Shown here piece by piece: positions 40,559 to 52,040 of a DNA stretch of 64,000 nucleotides. Below the pieces are notes generated by a model. That model did not search any database and was not told where the DNA came from. It was given only the letters and a program-made list of their open reading frames with translations. Each line of letters opens with the position of its first letter. Positions within the stretch are counted from its first letter, which is position 1. A program made the position numbers and the translations under genes. The stretch covers positions 1-64,000 of the forward strand of contig WNNJ02001615.1 in assembly GCA_012934845.2 (NCBI GenBank). The letters run 5' to 3'. The stretch comes from Pomphorhynchus laevis (lineage: Eukaryota; Acanthocephala; Palaeacanthocephala; Echinorhynchida; Pomphorhynchidae).

Positions 40559-43500
40559 ATGATTGTATCACCATCCTTGACGACTAATCAAATGAATATC
40601 GATCAGTCTGCGAGGCATTCTAGGAATCAAAAAGAAATACACACCTACGAAACGTCACACACACTTTATTCTCTAGCTTGGTCTCTGAATAGTGAGTATC
40701 CTTTCCGGATGGCTGCTGCATCGTGTTGTCAACATTTTCAAAACAAGGTATTCGTGTGTAATCATGTTATTTATTAATAATATCTTAATTATTTTTAGAT
40801 TTCAATTATATCCTTAATTCCAACCACCGGAATGTTTATATCTCATTCTTTTATTGAGCAGACGTACCCACCTACTAAAATAATGTTCATCCCTGATAAT
40901 GTAATTATGAACCGATTTTTTAGTAGTTTTTCTCTACATTTTCAATTGTTCAGAACGGTTTGTTTCCTGATTTGTTCGCGACTAGTGGTGAATATCTACG
41001 GCTGTACTCTCTCAAGCGTTCCAGCAGCTCCTTAGAATGCACCCTAAATTCGGTATGTATAAAATATTTATGAACAAATCAATTTATTGAATCTTAACAT
41101 TCAAATAACAAAATTATGACAAAATATCGGCAAGATAATTTAAATTTTAATATATTCAGTCTCGTCAAACTGAATGGATAAAGAACCAGATTCTTATAAG
41201 AACTAACCGAACATAAGTTACCTAAATAATCAACAAGCACGAATTTATATTTCTCGTAAATTTCCGACATAGAAGAAAACGGTTTAGTAGTCAATTTTGT
41301 TATTAATCAAGTGTGTGGGCACAATATTTTGTGTGGACACAAGTAAATGAGTTTCACACAAATATTCAAAAATAATGTTTGTATGTTTTGCAAAAATTTG
41401 ACATTTGTGTTCAGTTCATAAAAATTAATTAATTATTGATTAGTAATTATTAAGTTGTTAATAAATATTTAAATTATTTCTTAGTTCTGATTCAATTAAT
41501 AATCATTTTATTAATAATTTTAATAATTAACTTGTATTTTTGACAATATCCGATACTAATGTTTGGCGTGATGTGGTTCGGAATGTTAGAAACACATTTT
41601 AGTGTTTATGCATTTTAGTGCATATAGTTCGTCGGAAGTTTTATAACACTTTTGATTTAGCTATGTATCCTCGACTTAAACCAAAATAGCCGAATGACAA
41701 CATCCTCGTTGTCGTCATATTTACTTTTAATTGTTGAATTATAGAAACCACGAATTATTCATTTCGATTATATAATTAAATGGCATTTTGCTTTTAAATC
41801 TGTTCATCTACTCTTTAGTACAAATCCACAAATAAATGTGTACCGATTACTTCATTCGATTGGAACGTTAATGATTTATCGATGGTCGGAGTTTCAAGTA
41901 TTGATACAACATGTACCATATGGAATATAGAGGTGAGTTAGAAGTAAGCGTATTTTAATATTTGTTATGTCTAAAACATTTCCAATGTTTTAGACCGGTC
42001 AGTCCTTAGGTCGAACAGCGCCATTTGTAAGTGGATCCATGCAAATGCAGCTTTTAGCACACGACCTTGCTGTACTAGATATTGCATTCAATCCTGGACC
42101 CGCTGGGCGTGACCTATTCATATCTTCTGGAATCGATGGTTCTATTCGGCTATTTGACTTGCGGCATCTCGAACATTCAACTATCATATATGAAAATGTG
42201 GACCCAATCTGTCGTGTACAATGGAACAAAATCAATCATAATTTAATTGCATTTTTTACACTCAATTCTAAAGACGTAGTACTAATTTTCAAATATTCTG
42301 CTATTCAGCTGGTATTTTTAAGGTTTCGATAATAGATGTAAGAATGCCTTGCAAAATACAAAACGTTCTCAGCAACCATTCTGATTTTATAAATGCATTC
42401 TGTTGGGCTCCTCATTCGTCTCGTCATATTTGCACAGTCGGTTAGTTTATTGTTTATTATGGATGTGTCATTTTATATTTTATAAATAAAGAAATAAATA
42501 AGCGCAAAGAATATAAGTTTAGATGTAAATTTAAGATTGTATAAAGCTGAATTAAGACAAGTAGAATTGATCATATCGCCTAGTTTAGACTACGTTGTTT
42601 TAAAAAAATTAGATGAAATTCGACGTTGAATTGAATTATAAATAATCGGAAAATGTAAATTTTTAAAGATTTTGCTTTTCACAGCCGCTCGTATTTTATT
42701 GGCTTCCGACGCTTCGATCATATTTTTTGACATAAATTGCTTCTTAATTGGTCTAGCATTTCTCAGCGCGTAACCATTAGCTTACTATTTCTTGTCTATC
42801 GTTATGTTATTGAATTATAAATAATCAGAAAATGTAAATTTTTAAAAGATCTAGCTTTTCGTTTCTTTTTAATGTATTTTTTTATCAGCTGTATATTTAT
42901 TTCGATTTTTTTTATTCGAAATAGAAAAATCGAATTAAAAACTTCAAACTTAGTTTTTTTTTAACAAAACTCCTGGTTGTGGGCTTGGCGTGCTCTAATC
43001 ATTTTATATTTTAAGACAAGCATTCTTTCCTAGTTTAATCAACAACGTTTTATAATTAGTTAATCGCTGAATATAAAAGTAATCGATAAATAACTAGTTA
43101 ATTACCATTTCATTACTATATAATAGTAATATTATATTAATATATAATATATGCTCAATACTTAGCTATCCCAAACTTGGATGGCTAAGTTCGTCTGCCT
43201 TGTCTTACTTATCACCCCCTGTATTGTAATTCTCCTTCATATATCTACCTGCCAAATCTAAGTGAATCTCACTCTCTACCTACGTTCATGTGCGTCTCTT
43301 CCTCTACACGTACATCTTCACTCAACTTAAATTGTTTGATGATTAATAAATTTAATAATTTTGAGTAGCTTAAATTAATTTATAATCATTTTAGAAATAT
43401 TTTTATGACATATTTATATTCGTTATTTTGGATTAGTTCTGGTGTTAAGACGTAAAACAGTGATAGTTATTATCTAAATATCATTATTTATTATATAAAT

Positions 43501-44047
43501 ATCATTATTACATATTATATTTTATAATATAATGTCATATCATATTATATGATATAATTTTGTGCAATGTATATAATATATAATATAATATATGATAAAT
43601 TAAATGATTAATATATGTATTGAATATTTACTAGATTACACAAGATGATTTTCGCATTGAAAACCAGCTACAGAATCCTTCAATAGAGGATTCAATAGAT
43701 AATAAAACATTCATAATATGATCACCAGATTGATTTCAATCGATCGTCATGATCTCATACTATATATATCATTCTATATATAGATCTCATACTATATATA
43801 TCATTGCAGATTAATTTTACATTTGGCTGATACCAGTTTTATTGATTTCTAGTCTTTATAAATGTTTTTAGCCGACGATCGTCAAGCGCTGATATGGGAT
43901 TTAAATACTTTTACTCATTCAAGCTCAAACAATCCGATTCTTTCTTACGATGCAAAATCAGAAATCAACAATGTTCAATGGTCTGAATTGCAACCAGAAT
44001 GGCTGTCAATTGCAACATCAAATACAATACAAATTCTAAGAGTCTGA
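40559..44047 (+). CDS. DCAF7: DCAF7/WDR68 WD40-repeat adaptor, seven exons
   Basis: DCAF7 is a conserved seven-bladed WD40 scaffold that binds DYRK kinases and acts as a CUL4-DDB1 substrate receptor. Exons: 40559-40747, 40799-40900, 40954-41052, 41819-41932, 41994-42275, 42323-42440 and 43872-44047. All joins are GT-AG and in frame; introns 1-5 are phase 0 and intron 6 is phase 1. Matches in order: [68 protein letters not shown] (then CTIWNIE), the near-invariant [25 protein letters not shown] with [12 protein letters not shown], and [18 protein letters not shown] and a terminal IQILRV. The protein is about 358 residues, close to the usual 342. The N-terminus is uncertain because a second Met lies at 40592. 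Intron 5 is only 47 nt. The coding end overlaps the convergent LC8 gene. Confidence 0.92.
42630..42860. repeat. Duplicated ~50-bp block in DCAF7 intron 6
   Basis: TTGAATTATAAATAATC and AAAATGTAAATTTTTAAA occur near 42632 and 42809. The rest of this 1.4-kb intron (42441-43871) is AT-rich with no other feature that I can support. Confidence 0.7.
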
Positions 44048-44482
44048 TTGAACTATTTCATTACTATTAACATTATATTCATCACCATCACTTATTCCGC
44101 TTATTTTCGACAGCGTCCTTTTGTCTCCTTGATCTCTTTGGTTGTTTTTATATGTGGCAGAACGAAAAATGACAAATACCAACGGACCAAGAGAAGCTGT
44201 ATAAAAACATCTTGGACTGTGTGTTACCGAACACATAAGATCAAAGCCGACAATAACCGACCAATTGTCTTTGAATTCTTTCGTAAATTGTTCTCTTAAC
44301 TTATTCGACATTTGCTCTGTACATTCGCATTCTTGTAGTAATTCATAGATACATTTTTCAGCAAACATTACTTTCCTCCTGCTGAAATCACTCTGTACAA
44401 TTGTAAGTTTGTGATTTACGGCTAGATCTTGAAGTGTACTGTAATTGTCAACTGGAATTTCATCAAACAAGTCTGCAAACAT
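44036..44482 (-). CDS. LC8-type dynein light chain, divergent, C-terminally extended
   Basis: LC8 light chains dimerise, bind dynein intermediate chain and many short linear motifs, and are highly multiplied in parasitic flatworms. The ORF has 148 residues. Residues about 34-109 match the LC8 fold: a helix FAEKCIYELLQECECTEQ, a helix LREQFTKEFKDNW, then strands SVIVGFDLMCSVTHSPRCFY and LGPLVFVIFRS. These parallel W.CIVG..FGS.VTHE....Y and the AILLFKSG end. The usual Y.P.W of LC8 is DNW here and the THE is THS. An N-terminal extension of about 30 residues and a polar tail of about 35 are unusual for this 89-residue family. No intron is evident. Its last 12 bp overlap the 3' coding end of DCAF7 on the other strand. 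Confidence 0.75.
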   Translation of the reverse strand: MFADLFDEIPVDNYSTLQDLAVNHKLTIVQSDFSRRKVMFAEKCIYELLQECECTEQMSNKLREQFTKEFKDNWSVIVGFDLMCSVTHSPRCFYTASLGPLVFVIFRSATYKNNQRDQGDKRTLSKISGISDGDEYNVNSNEIVQSDS

Positions 44483-45715
44483 CCTTAATTATTTTCTAAT
44501 TTTGAATCGATAAGTTGCGATCAGGTCATATCTGTTTGGTTGTCGTGACTACAACATATTTTGTATTTATTCGTATGAACTGATAATAGAGTCTCTTAAT
44601 AATAGCATACTTCTGCGAAATGATAATTATGATATAATGTTGTGTATTATATATAATTTGTTTCTTATACAATGTATATATTACATTTTAAGAAACATTG
44701 TATATTCCAGGTAAATTAATAATACATTAATAATGTATAATTTCACTAATGATTGATATTTAATTATAATTAATATTAAACTATAATTTATTAGTTAATA
44801 AATTATTAATTAATTATAGTTATAATTAATTATTAATTATAGCTTAACTATTTATTATTTCACATTTATGCAAAATGCAAAATGACCGTTTATCGTGTTT
44901 CGGATCCTTTAAAAGAAAAATATAAAATAAAAGTCATAATTCGTTAATTATTAATAATGTATGATTTAAATTAATAACTTAATGTATCTAGCCATAAATT
45001 TATTGTAGAAAATCATTGGTCTGTTGATTTTACGTATTCGGTATTTTACGTAAACTTCAATGTGTGAGAATTTATTTTTTTTATCAAAAAATATCTTTTA
45101 TTAATTTCCCCCGTAAATCGATAGTGAAACAGATCGGATTTCGAATCCATTTACTTAATTATCCAAGACGCACAAGTCATACAAGTAGTTTTCTCTCGTA
45201 TCAATTAATGCGAAATTATAGATTTTAGACATGTGATATGTCTAATATATCAAATACTATATGTTTTAATTTATCAATTAAATTAATAGCAGCGTTATTA
45301 TATAACCCTGCTATGTAATTTAATGATATTGTAACAATAAAAATATATTTGTCCTTATTTTAAACTAAGCACCTACTTTTTAAATTGGTTGTTTTGTTTA
45401 AAAGCGATTTAATCGTCATACTGTTTAAGTATCTAAGATAAGAGCATATCTAAGTGCATATCTGTCCGATTAATCAACTTCGTGAATTTTTTTATTCGCA
45501 AATGGTTAATGTATGAACACAAATTAAACGTTATTTGATTTTACTTAAAATTTTTGTTCTACTTGCACTATCTATTCATATAAGGAATCCAAACGGATGT
45601 ATTATAAAAAAATTAGTATTTAATTAATTATTAATACATTTGAATAATATTAATACATTAACTATTAATACATATTTTTAATTTTATTTCCAAATTAGGC
45701 TCGTAATATACAAAT
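44483..45715. other. Intergenic AT-rich DNA
   Basis: Upstream of the LC8 gene. Low-complexity AT stretches (e.g. TTAATTAT runs at 44755-44840); no gene seen. Confidence 0.4.
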
Positions 45716-45719
45716 ATAA

Positions 45720-45960
45720 TTCATCCTACCTTTCGGGTTTCAGGTGCTTTATCTTGCACACATCATTCAATTGATGTTCAATTGAATGTTAACCTGATAA
45801 TATTTAAATATTTACCTGATATAATAATAAATTGTATAAAATCTTATAATTATTTATTATTTATCTTTATTTTTATTTATATATAGTATAAAATACGTAG
45901 ACTCGCTTTTTTGATGTGATTTATTTTACTGACAAGTTATTATTGACCTGTGGACTTTCT
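45720..45960 (+). mobile_element. PLE tail fragment
   Basis: A reverse-complement relative of the tails at 47520-47850. Landmarks are AAAATACGTAGACTCGC and TTATTGACCTGTGGACTTTC. The block at 45720-45790 is the inverse of 47770-47850 (ATGATGTGTGCAAGA region). Confidence 0.6.
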
Positions 45961-45968
45961 CGAATTTT

Positions 45969-46016
45969 CTTAAACGAATTTTCAATAGCCTACTGCTATC
46001 ATCTTCAGGAGTAAAT
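45969..46016 (-). ncRNA. Hammerhead ribozyme candidate, family A, left arm
   Basis: Core CTGAAGA (46008-46002), stem II GATAGC/GCTATT intact, GAA (45983-45981), AATT, C, then GTTTAAG replacing GATTAAAT. Stem I is therefore slightly altered. Confidence 0.5.
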
Positions 46017-46064
46017 GTTACAAAATATTTTTACAAATATAAAATAGTAAAAATATTTTGTAAC

Positions 46065-46113
46065 ATTTACTCCTGAAGATGATAGCAGTGGGATATTGAA
46101 AATTCGATTAAAT
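46065..46113 (+). ncRNA. Hammerhead-like motif, family A, right arm
   Basis: ATTTACTC, CTGAAGA (46073-46079), stem II with GATATT in place of GCTATT (one broken pair), GAA, AATT, C, GATTAAAT. Other elements as in the 7476-7524 copy. Confidence 0.45.
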
Positions 46114-46146
46114 AAATATTTTTTTCACTCTTTCAACTAATAAATA

Positions 46147-46540
46147 AGATACTATATAATCAAATTTCATCAGTTGAAATACTCCTTAACACTTATTTGG
46201 CCCCGCTGCTATGTTGGGTTGAGGAATAGAAGCTGAAACGTGAAAACATAGAAGTTCCTTTTGATGACCTCTAATCTTTATTCGGATTCTTCGTCTGATA
46301 TTTATTAGTCAATTCATAACAATTGATTTTTATTTTAAATTTCAATTTTAAATATTAACCTGATATAAATATAAATTGTATAAAACTTATATAATTATTT
46401 ATTATTTATCTTTATTTTTATTTATATATAGTATAAAATACGGAGACTCGCTTTTTTGATGTGATTTATTCTACCGACAAGCTATTATTGACCTGTGGAC
46501 TTTCTCAGTTATCCGATCTGATATGCATGCTTAATAAACA
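46147..46540 (+). mobile_element. PLE tail, reverse orientation
   Basis: Reads as the reverse complement of 57130-57510: AAGATACTATATAATCAAAT, GGCCCCGCTGCTATGTTGGG, TACGGAGACTCGC. It has no RT coding part. It continues a larger inverted duplication. Confidence 0.7.
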
Positions 46541-46849
46541 CAATCGCTTAGTTAAATTTAATTTTAATAATTAATCAATTTTATTATTAACATTTCATTG
46601 AAAAATAAAATATCTATTGAAAGCGATACACAATATAATACATAATTACATTACTGCGCACTTCGACTAAACTTTAATTGAATATTTAAATACTGAAAAT
46701 TTTGATTTTCATATTCTTTGTAAAAAATTTGTTTCTCATAAATTCAGTCCTAAAAATTATAAATTTATTGAACCAAAAGATTTCAGATTTAACTGAAGAC
46801 ACACCATTGTCAACATTCAATTGATTCAAGTTACTCTGCCAATTCGCAT

Positions 46850-47070
46850 TACTATATTAAATTATCAGATAACTAAGTATACGTATTTTATAATAAAGAT
46901 AAATAACAAATAATAAATAACAAATAATCATATTAGATCTTATACAATTAATATTTATATAACGATAAAATTTATTATTAAAATCCTTAATAAAAATCAA
47001 TTTTTATGAATTGACTAATAAATCATATACTATGGATTCGAATGAGGAATAGAGTCATCATTATAAAATA
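46850..47070 (-). mobile_element. PLE tail fragment, diverged
   Basis: Has AAATTATCAGATAACTAAGT, TACGTATTTTATAATAAAG and AATTGACTAATAAATCATA in the usual order, but lacks the pseudoknot section. Confidence 0.5.
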
Positions 47071-47169
47071 AATAATATCTGTGTTAAAATATTAAATCAC
47101 TTAATTTAATCAGATCAACTCGATGATTTTTATAATAAATAAATTTTTTTAAATACACAAATTAAAAAT

Positions 47170-47465
47170 ATAATGTCGCATCAATAATGCATAGTTTCAC
47201 TATTTCTGTCCGAGGTTATATTACCAGGAAAACAAAGTGCACAGGTCAATAATATCTTGTCAGTAGAACAAATCAGATCAGATATATGTGTCTACGTATT
47301 TTATACGATATATAAATGAAAATGAAGATAAATAATTACATAAGATTTTATACAATTTATAATGATTTATTATTGATAAAGAATTATTGTAGCTGGATTA
47401 AATAAAGAAGGAAAATTTTGATATTTCGCTAACCTCTGTTAGCATATTCAAAATATCACAATGTT
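47170..47465. mobile_element. PLE tail start interrupted by family B element
   Basis: 47175-47365 resembles the distal part of the PLE tail (AACAAAGTGCACAGGTCAAT, TATGTGTCTACGTATTTTAT). It runs into a family B arm (47377-47465) whose stem II GCTAAC/GTTAGC is intact, while its core is altered (minus strand TTGAATA for CTGAAGA). Confidence 0.5.
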
Positions 47466-47519
47466 TTTATTACAATGTAATAAAAACAAAAAACAGCACG
47501 GGCGAGACTAATAACATCA

Positions 47520-47900
47520 GATAACTAAGTCTACGTATTTTATACTGTATATAAATTAAAAATAAAGTTAAGGAATAAATAATTATATAAGTTTTATACA
47601 ATTTATATTTATATCAGGTTAATATTTAAAATTGAAATTTAAAATAAAAATCAATTGTTATGAATTGACTAATAAATATCAGACGAAGAATCCGAATAAA
47701 TATTAGAGGTCATCAAAAGGAACTTCTATGTTATCAGGTTTCAGCTTCTATTCCTTAACCAAACATAGCAGCGGGTCGAACATCAATCGAATGATGTGTG
47801 CAAGACAAAGCACATGAAACCCAAATGGTAGGATTAATTGAAATTTAAAATAAAAATTAATTTTTATGAATTGACTTATACATAACAGACGAGGTATTTG
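47520..47900 (-). mobile_element. PLE tail, solo copy
   Basis: Begins ATAACTAAGTCTACGTATTT and passes through AGGTCATCAAAAGGAACTTC and ACATAGCAGCGGG, retaining a weaker pseudoknot. It then has CGAATGATGTGTGCAAGAC, shared inversely with 45720-45790. Confidence 0.65.
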
Positions 47901-48360
47901 AATATTCCACTCGACTATTTGAGTTATACTTAACTCAAATCCTTTAATATCATTAAAATGTAAATACTATACGTGAGTGTTTTTTAAATACTATCCAATG
48001 CCATAAAATCAATAATATTTAATAATATCAAGAGAATACGAAAAAGGACATTTCCCTAGTAAAAAATTAAACAAAAATTAGTTTATTAATTTTTGTCAAA
48101 TCATCGGGCATTATCGATTATTAACGTTGCATTCAACTAATTTTAACTCCTGATAAAATTCGACGGTTAACATGATGGTTAAAAGTTCAACCTAAATTGT
48201 TGAATCAAGTTTTGTATTATGTTTTTAATAAATATAGATAAAAAATTGTTTATTCTTTATAAAAGAAATGGTTTCTGCAAATGGGCCTCCTATTTACGAA
48301 ACTATAATTTATGTTTAGATGTAATAATATTTTCGAAAATTTATTATCTTCTTCTTAATC
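47901..48360. other. AT-rich DNA, no gene seen
   Basis: No coding or repeat feature that I can support. Confidence 0.3.
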
Positions 48361-48363
48361 CTA

Positions 48364-48620
48364 CTACACGGAGCATGCAGACACAGAGCGTGCAATCTCG
48401 AAGCCAATATCGCGTTTAATTTTGACGACTATATAGGCATATGCCCGGGTTGACAGAATGGCTGTTTTGCTGTCAATTAGCTTTATTAGCGTCTCAGCTT
48501 CTTTACCGAGTCCTCGGAATGTCGAGAAAATCAGTGGCGAGAACGAAGCGCGTTCAACCGCACCTACTCGTTCGGCATATTTGTTCGTTTTGCAACTCTC
48601 ATTGTATTTAAAAACCAAAT
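48364..48620 (-). mobile_element. Non-LTR retrotransposon C-terminal fragment
   Basis: The minus frame reads NKYAERVGAVERASFSPLIF, then STFRGLGKEAETLIKLI and VVKIKRDIGFEIARSVSACS. This matches the K+KY..R...VE..+F.PLVF....G.G.EA motif and the closing W.R.K+.F.+.RS segment of an animal non-LTR family. The copy is short and lacks the RT. Confidence 0.6.
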
Positions 48621-49239
48621 CTGGTTCACGAATTCGGTTCACGAATAATAAAATCATCTCTCCTAATCCATTTATTACAGAGGATTTCATAAATAAATAT
48701 TTTGATTTCATAAATAAATATTCTGATTTCTACTGTAAAATTATGATATTCTGAAATATACTATAATTACGAGTGTGATAACTATTTGTCTAGATATTTA
48801 CGAAAATGAAAATATTGAAACTCGTTTTAATATTATAAATATTATCAAAATTGTTATTAAACGTGAAATAATTTATTTTTATAAACATTAGTCGAATTTT
48901 TGATAGCTGGCAGCTATTATCAAGACACAAATTTTACAATAAAAAAGTCCTTTCAGAAAGTTGCTGAAATATGTTTTATTGTTTATTTTTGATTCTTTTG
49001 ACATTCGACAATCATTTTGATCCTTTACGTCAGTCGGGTATCCAAAATTCAATTATTTTTTATAAAAATAAATTATATCACTCTCTCCTGTCCAATCATA
49101 AATAAAACATGAGTAAATCGGATTAGATAACTGTGTTTGCTTATCTTATACTATATATAAATTAAAAAATAAAGATAAATAATAAATAATTATAAATATT
49201 TTATAAAATTAGTATTTTCAATTAGTATTTTAAACAATT

Positions 49240-49985
49240 AGTATTTTTGAAGTGGTCTGGCGCATTTCTGGAGGCGTTGCCTACCACAGCTGTTGGCAAT
49301 AGTCTTGATGATCAATCCTTGTCGATAGCGTTAGGACTGAGACTTGGGGTCATCTCACGACAAACCTTTACTTGCATCAGCAGAGAAGAGGTGAGTCGCG
49401 GAAGTACGCACCCACTGGATTGCCGTCACACCGGAGTAAACATGATAGTTCGGATGGCTCTCGCAGCTGCAGGCCTACCTTAAAGATTAGAACCGATTAA
49501 CATTTCAGGCATCGATGGTAAGCGCCCAGATGGAGCGACGCTCATCCCGTGGCAATCCAGTCGTATTCTGATATGGGACTTTACCTGAGCCAATTCCCTG
49601 GCTCTGACCTACAAATCTTAAGCTATGACAGAAAGAAGTGCCGCCGCCAGCAACTCTGATGAAAGAAAAAGATCAAAATACATAAATATCGATACTCGCG
49701 ATTACGAGTTCGTACAAGTGGCAATCAATAAGCTTGGTACTGTGGGCTCGAGCGCAGCGTTATCTTCGGGTCGCTCGGAAATAGGCTGGTTGGGACGACA
49801 TGCGACACGCGGTAATCATCCTAGTTCACGCAGCGAATCAGCGCGACGATTGTGCGGGGCAACTCCGCTTGCTTTTTTTGGAGGCCACCGAAGACAGGAA
49901 ATTTTCCATCTTCTGAGCTTGATTGAAACTTTGCATAAATCATTTTATCAGAAAAAATATAATTTTCGAACAAAATGGTATTTGA
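49240..49985 (+). mobile_element. Non-LTR retrotransposon C-terminal domain remnant
   Basis: Frames read RHTGVNMIVRMALAAAGLP, then KRPDGATLIPWQSSRILIWD (about 49512-49580), then DERKRSKYINIDTRDYEFVQ and NKLGTVGSSA. This is the well-known animal pattern GKRPDG.TLIPW....L.WD.T followed by K..KY. The RPD...WD.T spacing looks like a PD-(D/E)XK nuclease core (inference). Stops separate the frames. GC is raised relative to the surroundings. Confidence 0.65.
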
Positions 49986-49999
49986 AATTTTAAAATTTA

Positions 50000-50740
50000 T
50001 TATATCATGAAATCAAAGAAAATTGTATTATTAGCTTGTATTGTTACAAGCAAATGCCCGCTTGTAGCATGCGAACAATATATCTCCTTTTAGTTAAAAT
50101 ATCTTTACTTTTTATTTAATGCAGCATTGAATAATTTACTTTAATAGACAAGGATCAGATCAAAATCAAGTCTTTCTGAAGTTAATCTGACGGGGATAGT
50201 ACATATCCGTTAGATTGATCAAAAATCAGACGGGCAAGCGTTCATTTAGAAATAAATGTTAATATAATGGATGCTATATTATAGTATGGAATCAAAGAAA
50301 CGTATAATTCGAGAAAAAATTATCAGTCCAGTATTTCAATAACTGCTGCTATCATTGTTAAAAACCATTGTTTCACATCTCGTAAAAGTTATTTATATGG
50401 AAGTTTTATCGTACAACATTTAAAAACTTTAAAAAAGAAGAAAACATGTACAAGAAACTAACACATCGAATAAAATTTGTCAATGGAAGTGAAAAACAAG
50501 AAACAATCACAAGAGAAATCAAGAAACAATCACAAAAAAAAACGAAAATAAGCATGTGCAAGAAACTAAAACTTCAAATGAATTGTTCAAACATATTTAC
50601 CACAAAATAATTAATGAGTTTATTAATTTATTTATTTATAATTAATTATAATTAAATTATGATTATTTCATTATATTATAATGAATTCTATAATTAATAT
50701 TGTGATGAATTACTGAACAGAATCTGAAGAATCCAATTTT
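50000..50740. other. AT-rich DNA, no gene seen
   Basis: Contains a short repeated phrase around ATGTACAAGAAACTAACAC and ATGTGCAAGAAACTAAAAC (50440-50580). No gene. Confidence 0.3.
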
Positions 50741-50749
50741 ATTACAAAT

Positions 50750-51282
50750 GTAAGATATAGTAGCGATTGTAATGATAGTATTTTTAGCAGAGCGAGGTTG
50801 GAAAGGTATCCTTCACTACCGACAAAATGAGTATAATTAAGTTCTTGGTAGATTATCTTCTTATAATAAAATCCAAGAGAATATTAAAGTATTATATTAC
50901 AATTAATTGTAAACCAGGTGTATTATACTTGTTACCCAAGCTTCACAGGAGTTACTTATGAAGAGTTGCTCAATCTATTCTACTTACTCTTATACGATGT
51001 ATAAGAGTATATTACCAATATATTTAAACAGAATGTGCATAACGACCATTTTTCCTTTATTAAAGATTGTCACACTTTTCTAATTTAATTATAAATAAAC
51101 ATTATGGTGACATTAGAGTATATACTGCGGATGTAATCTTCAAGTTTACGAATATTCCATTAGTCATTTCAATTGATTTCGCCAGTGATATTTTAGTTAA
51201 TAATAATCCTATAAATTGGTGTATTAACAAAGAGGACTGGACTAATTTGTTAGTTCTTTGCATTCAAATATGTAATATTTTA
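50750..51282 (+). mobile_element. Penelope-like element (PLE5), distinct family, RT N-terminal part
   Basis: The plus strand reads NCKPGVLYLLPKLHRSYL (from about 50910), the KPG.+Y.LPK.HK signature of PLE reverse transcriptase. Then, in the frame 51067-51375, come TADVIFKFTNIPLVISI and NWCINKEDWTNLLVLCIQ, the palm-leading TNIP block and its partner. These differ clearly from PLE1/2/4, so this is a second PLE lineage. Coding stops near 51282, where a family B palindromic arm begins. Confidence 0.65.
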
Positions 51283-51380
51283 AAGAATTATTGGAGCTGG
51301 ATCAAAGAAAAGAGAAAATTTTTTATATTTTTTATTGATATTTCGCTAACCTCTGTTTTCATCTTCAGAAAATAAAAGAC
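51283..51380 (-). mobile_element. Family B palindromic element arm
   Basis: AAAGAATTATTGGAGCTGGA, an A+G-rich run, GATATTTCGCTAACCTCTGT and ATCTTCAGAAAAT. The minus-strand hammerhead core CTGAAGA (51368-51362) and GAA, ATAT, C are intact, but stem II is broken (TGAAAAC against GTTAGC). It is inserted at the end of PLE5 coding sequence. Confidence 0.55.
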
Positions 51381-51663
51381 CTCGCTATAATAAACTTTCA
51401 AGAAATTGCTTGAATTAATATCTTCTATAATTGAATGGATCTCTCGGAGGTCTTTAATCATTTCTTATATAATCGGATGGAAACTTTCGTATCTAATAAT
51501 TTCGAAGAAATATTTGGGCATCAGACAGAATACGTTCGTCTTCACCAACTGGCAAATATTTTGTTGATTCTGTAAACAAAAATTACGTCTAATCAAAAAC
51601 CAGAAATTCAAGTAATGATGTCCGTAACGTTTTTCAATTTAATAGCTTTGATCCAATAAATGA

Positions 51664-52040
51664 GTATTAAATCAGCTAACTGAGTCTACGTATTTAATAT
51701 AATTATAAAATAAACAAAACATAATAATGCTAAATCAAAATTTAATAATTAAATAATAAAATTAATAATTGTTTTTAGATTTTCTATAATTTAAATCAAG
51801 TTAAAAAAATGAAATTTAAAATAAACGTCATTTTTATGAATTGACTAATAAATAACAGACGTTGTATCAGAATAAGAATTAGAGGTCATCAGGAGGAACT
51901 GCTATGCTATCAGGTTTCGGTCCCTAACTCCTCTACCCAACATAGCAGCGGGGCCAAATACATGCTAATGATGTATTTCCTCTGAAATAACTATCTAGTA
52001 TCTTATTCTAATACAAAGTATATTATTTATTATCCATCCA
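51664..52040 (-). mobile_element. PLE tail, solo copy
   Basis: Nearly identical to the tails at 8188-8580 and 38988-39380, with the pseudoknot at 51899-51955. One arm reads GGTCCC, which still pairs with GGGGCC on the plus strand through a U-G pair. It ends at ATTATCCATCCA. Confidence 0.75.

Larger units (their letters stand above)
45962..46146. mobile_element. Family A palindromic element, two arms
   Basis: The arms 45969-46032 and 46050-46140 are near-perfect inverted copies separated by about 20 bp. Hammerhead-like motifs lie on the minus strand (46016-45969) and the plus strand (46065-46113). The element and adjoining PLE tail are an inverted duplicate of 57110-57690. Confidence 0.7.
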
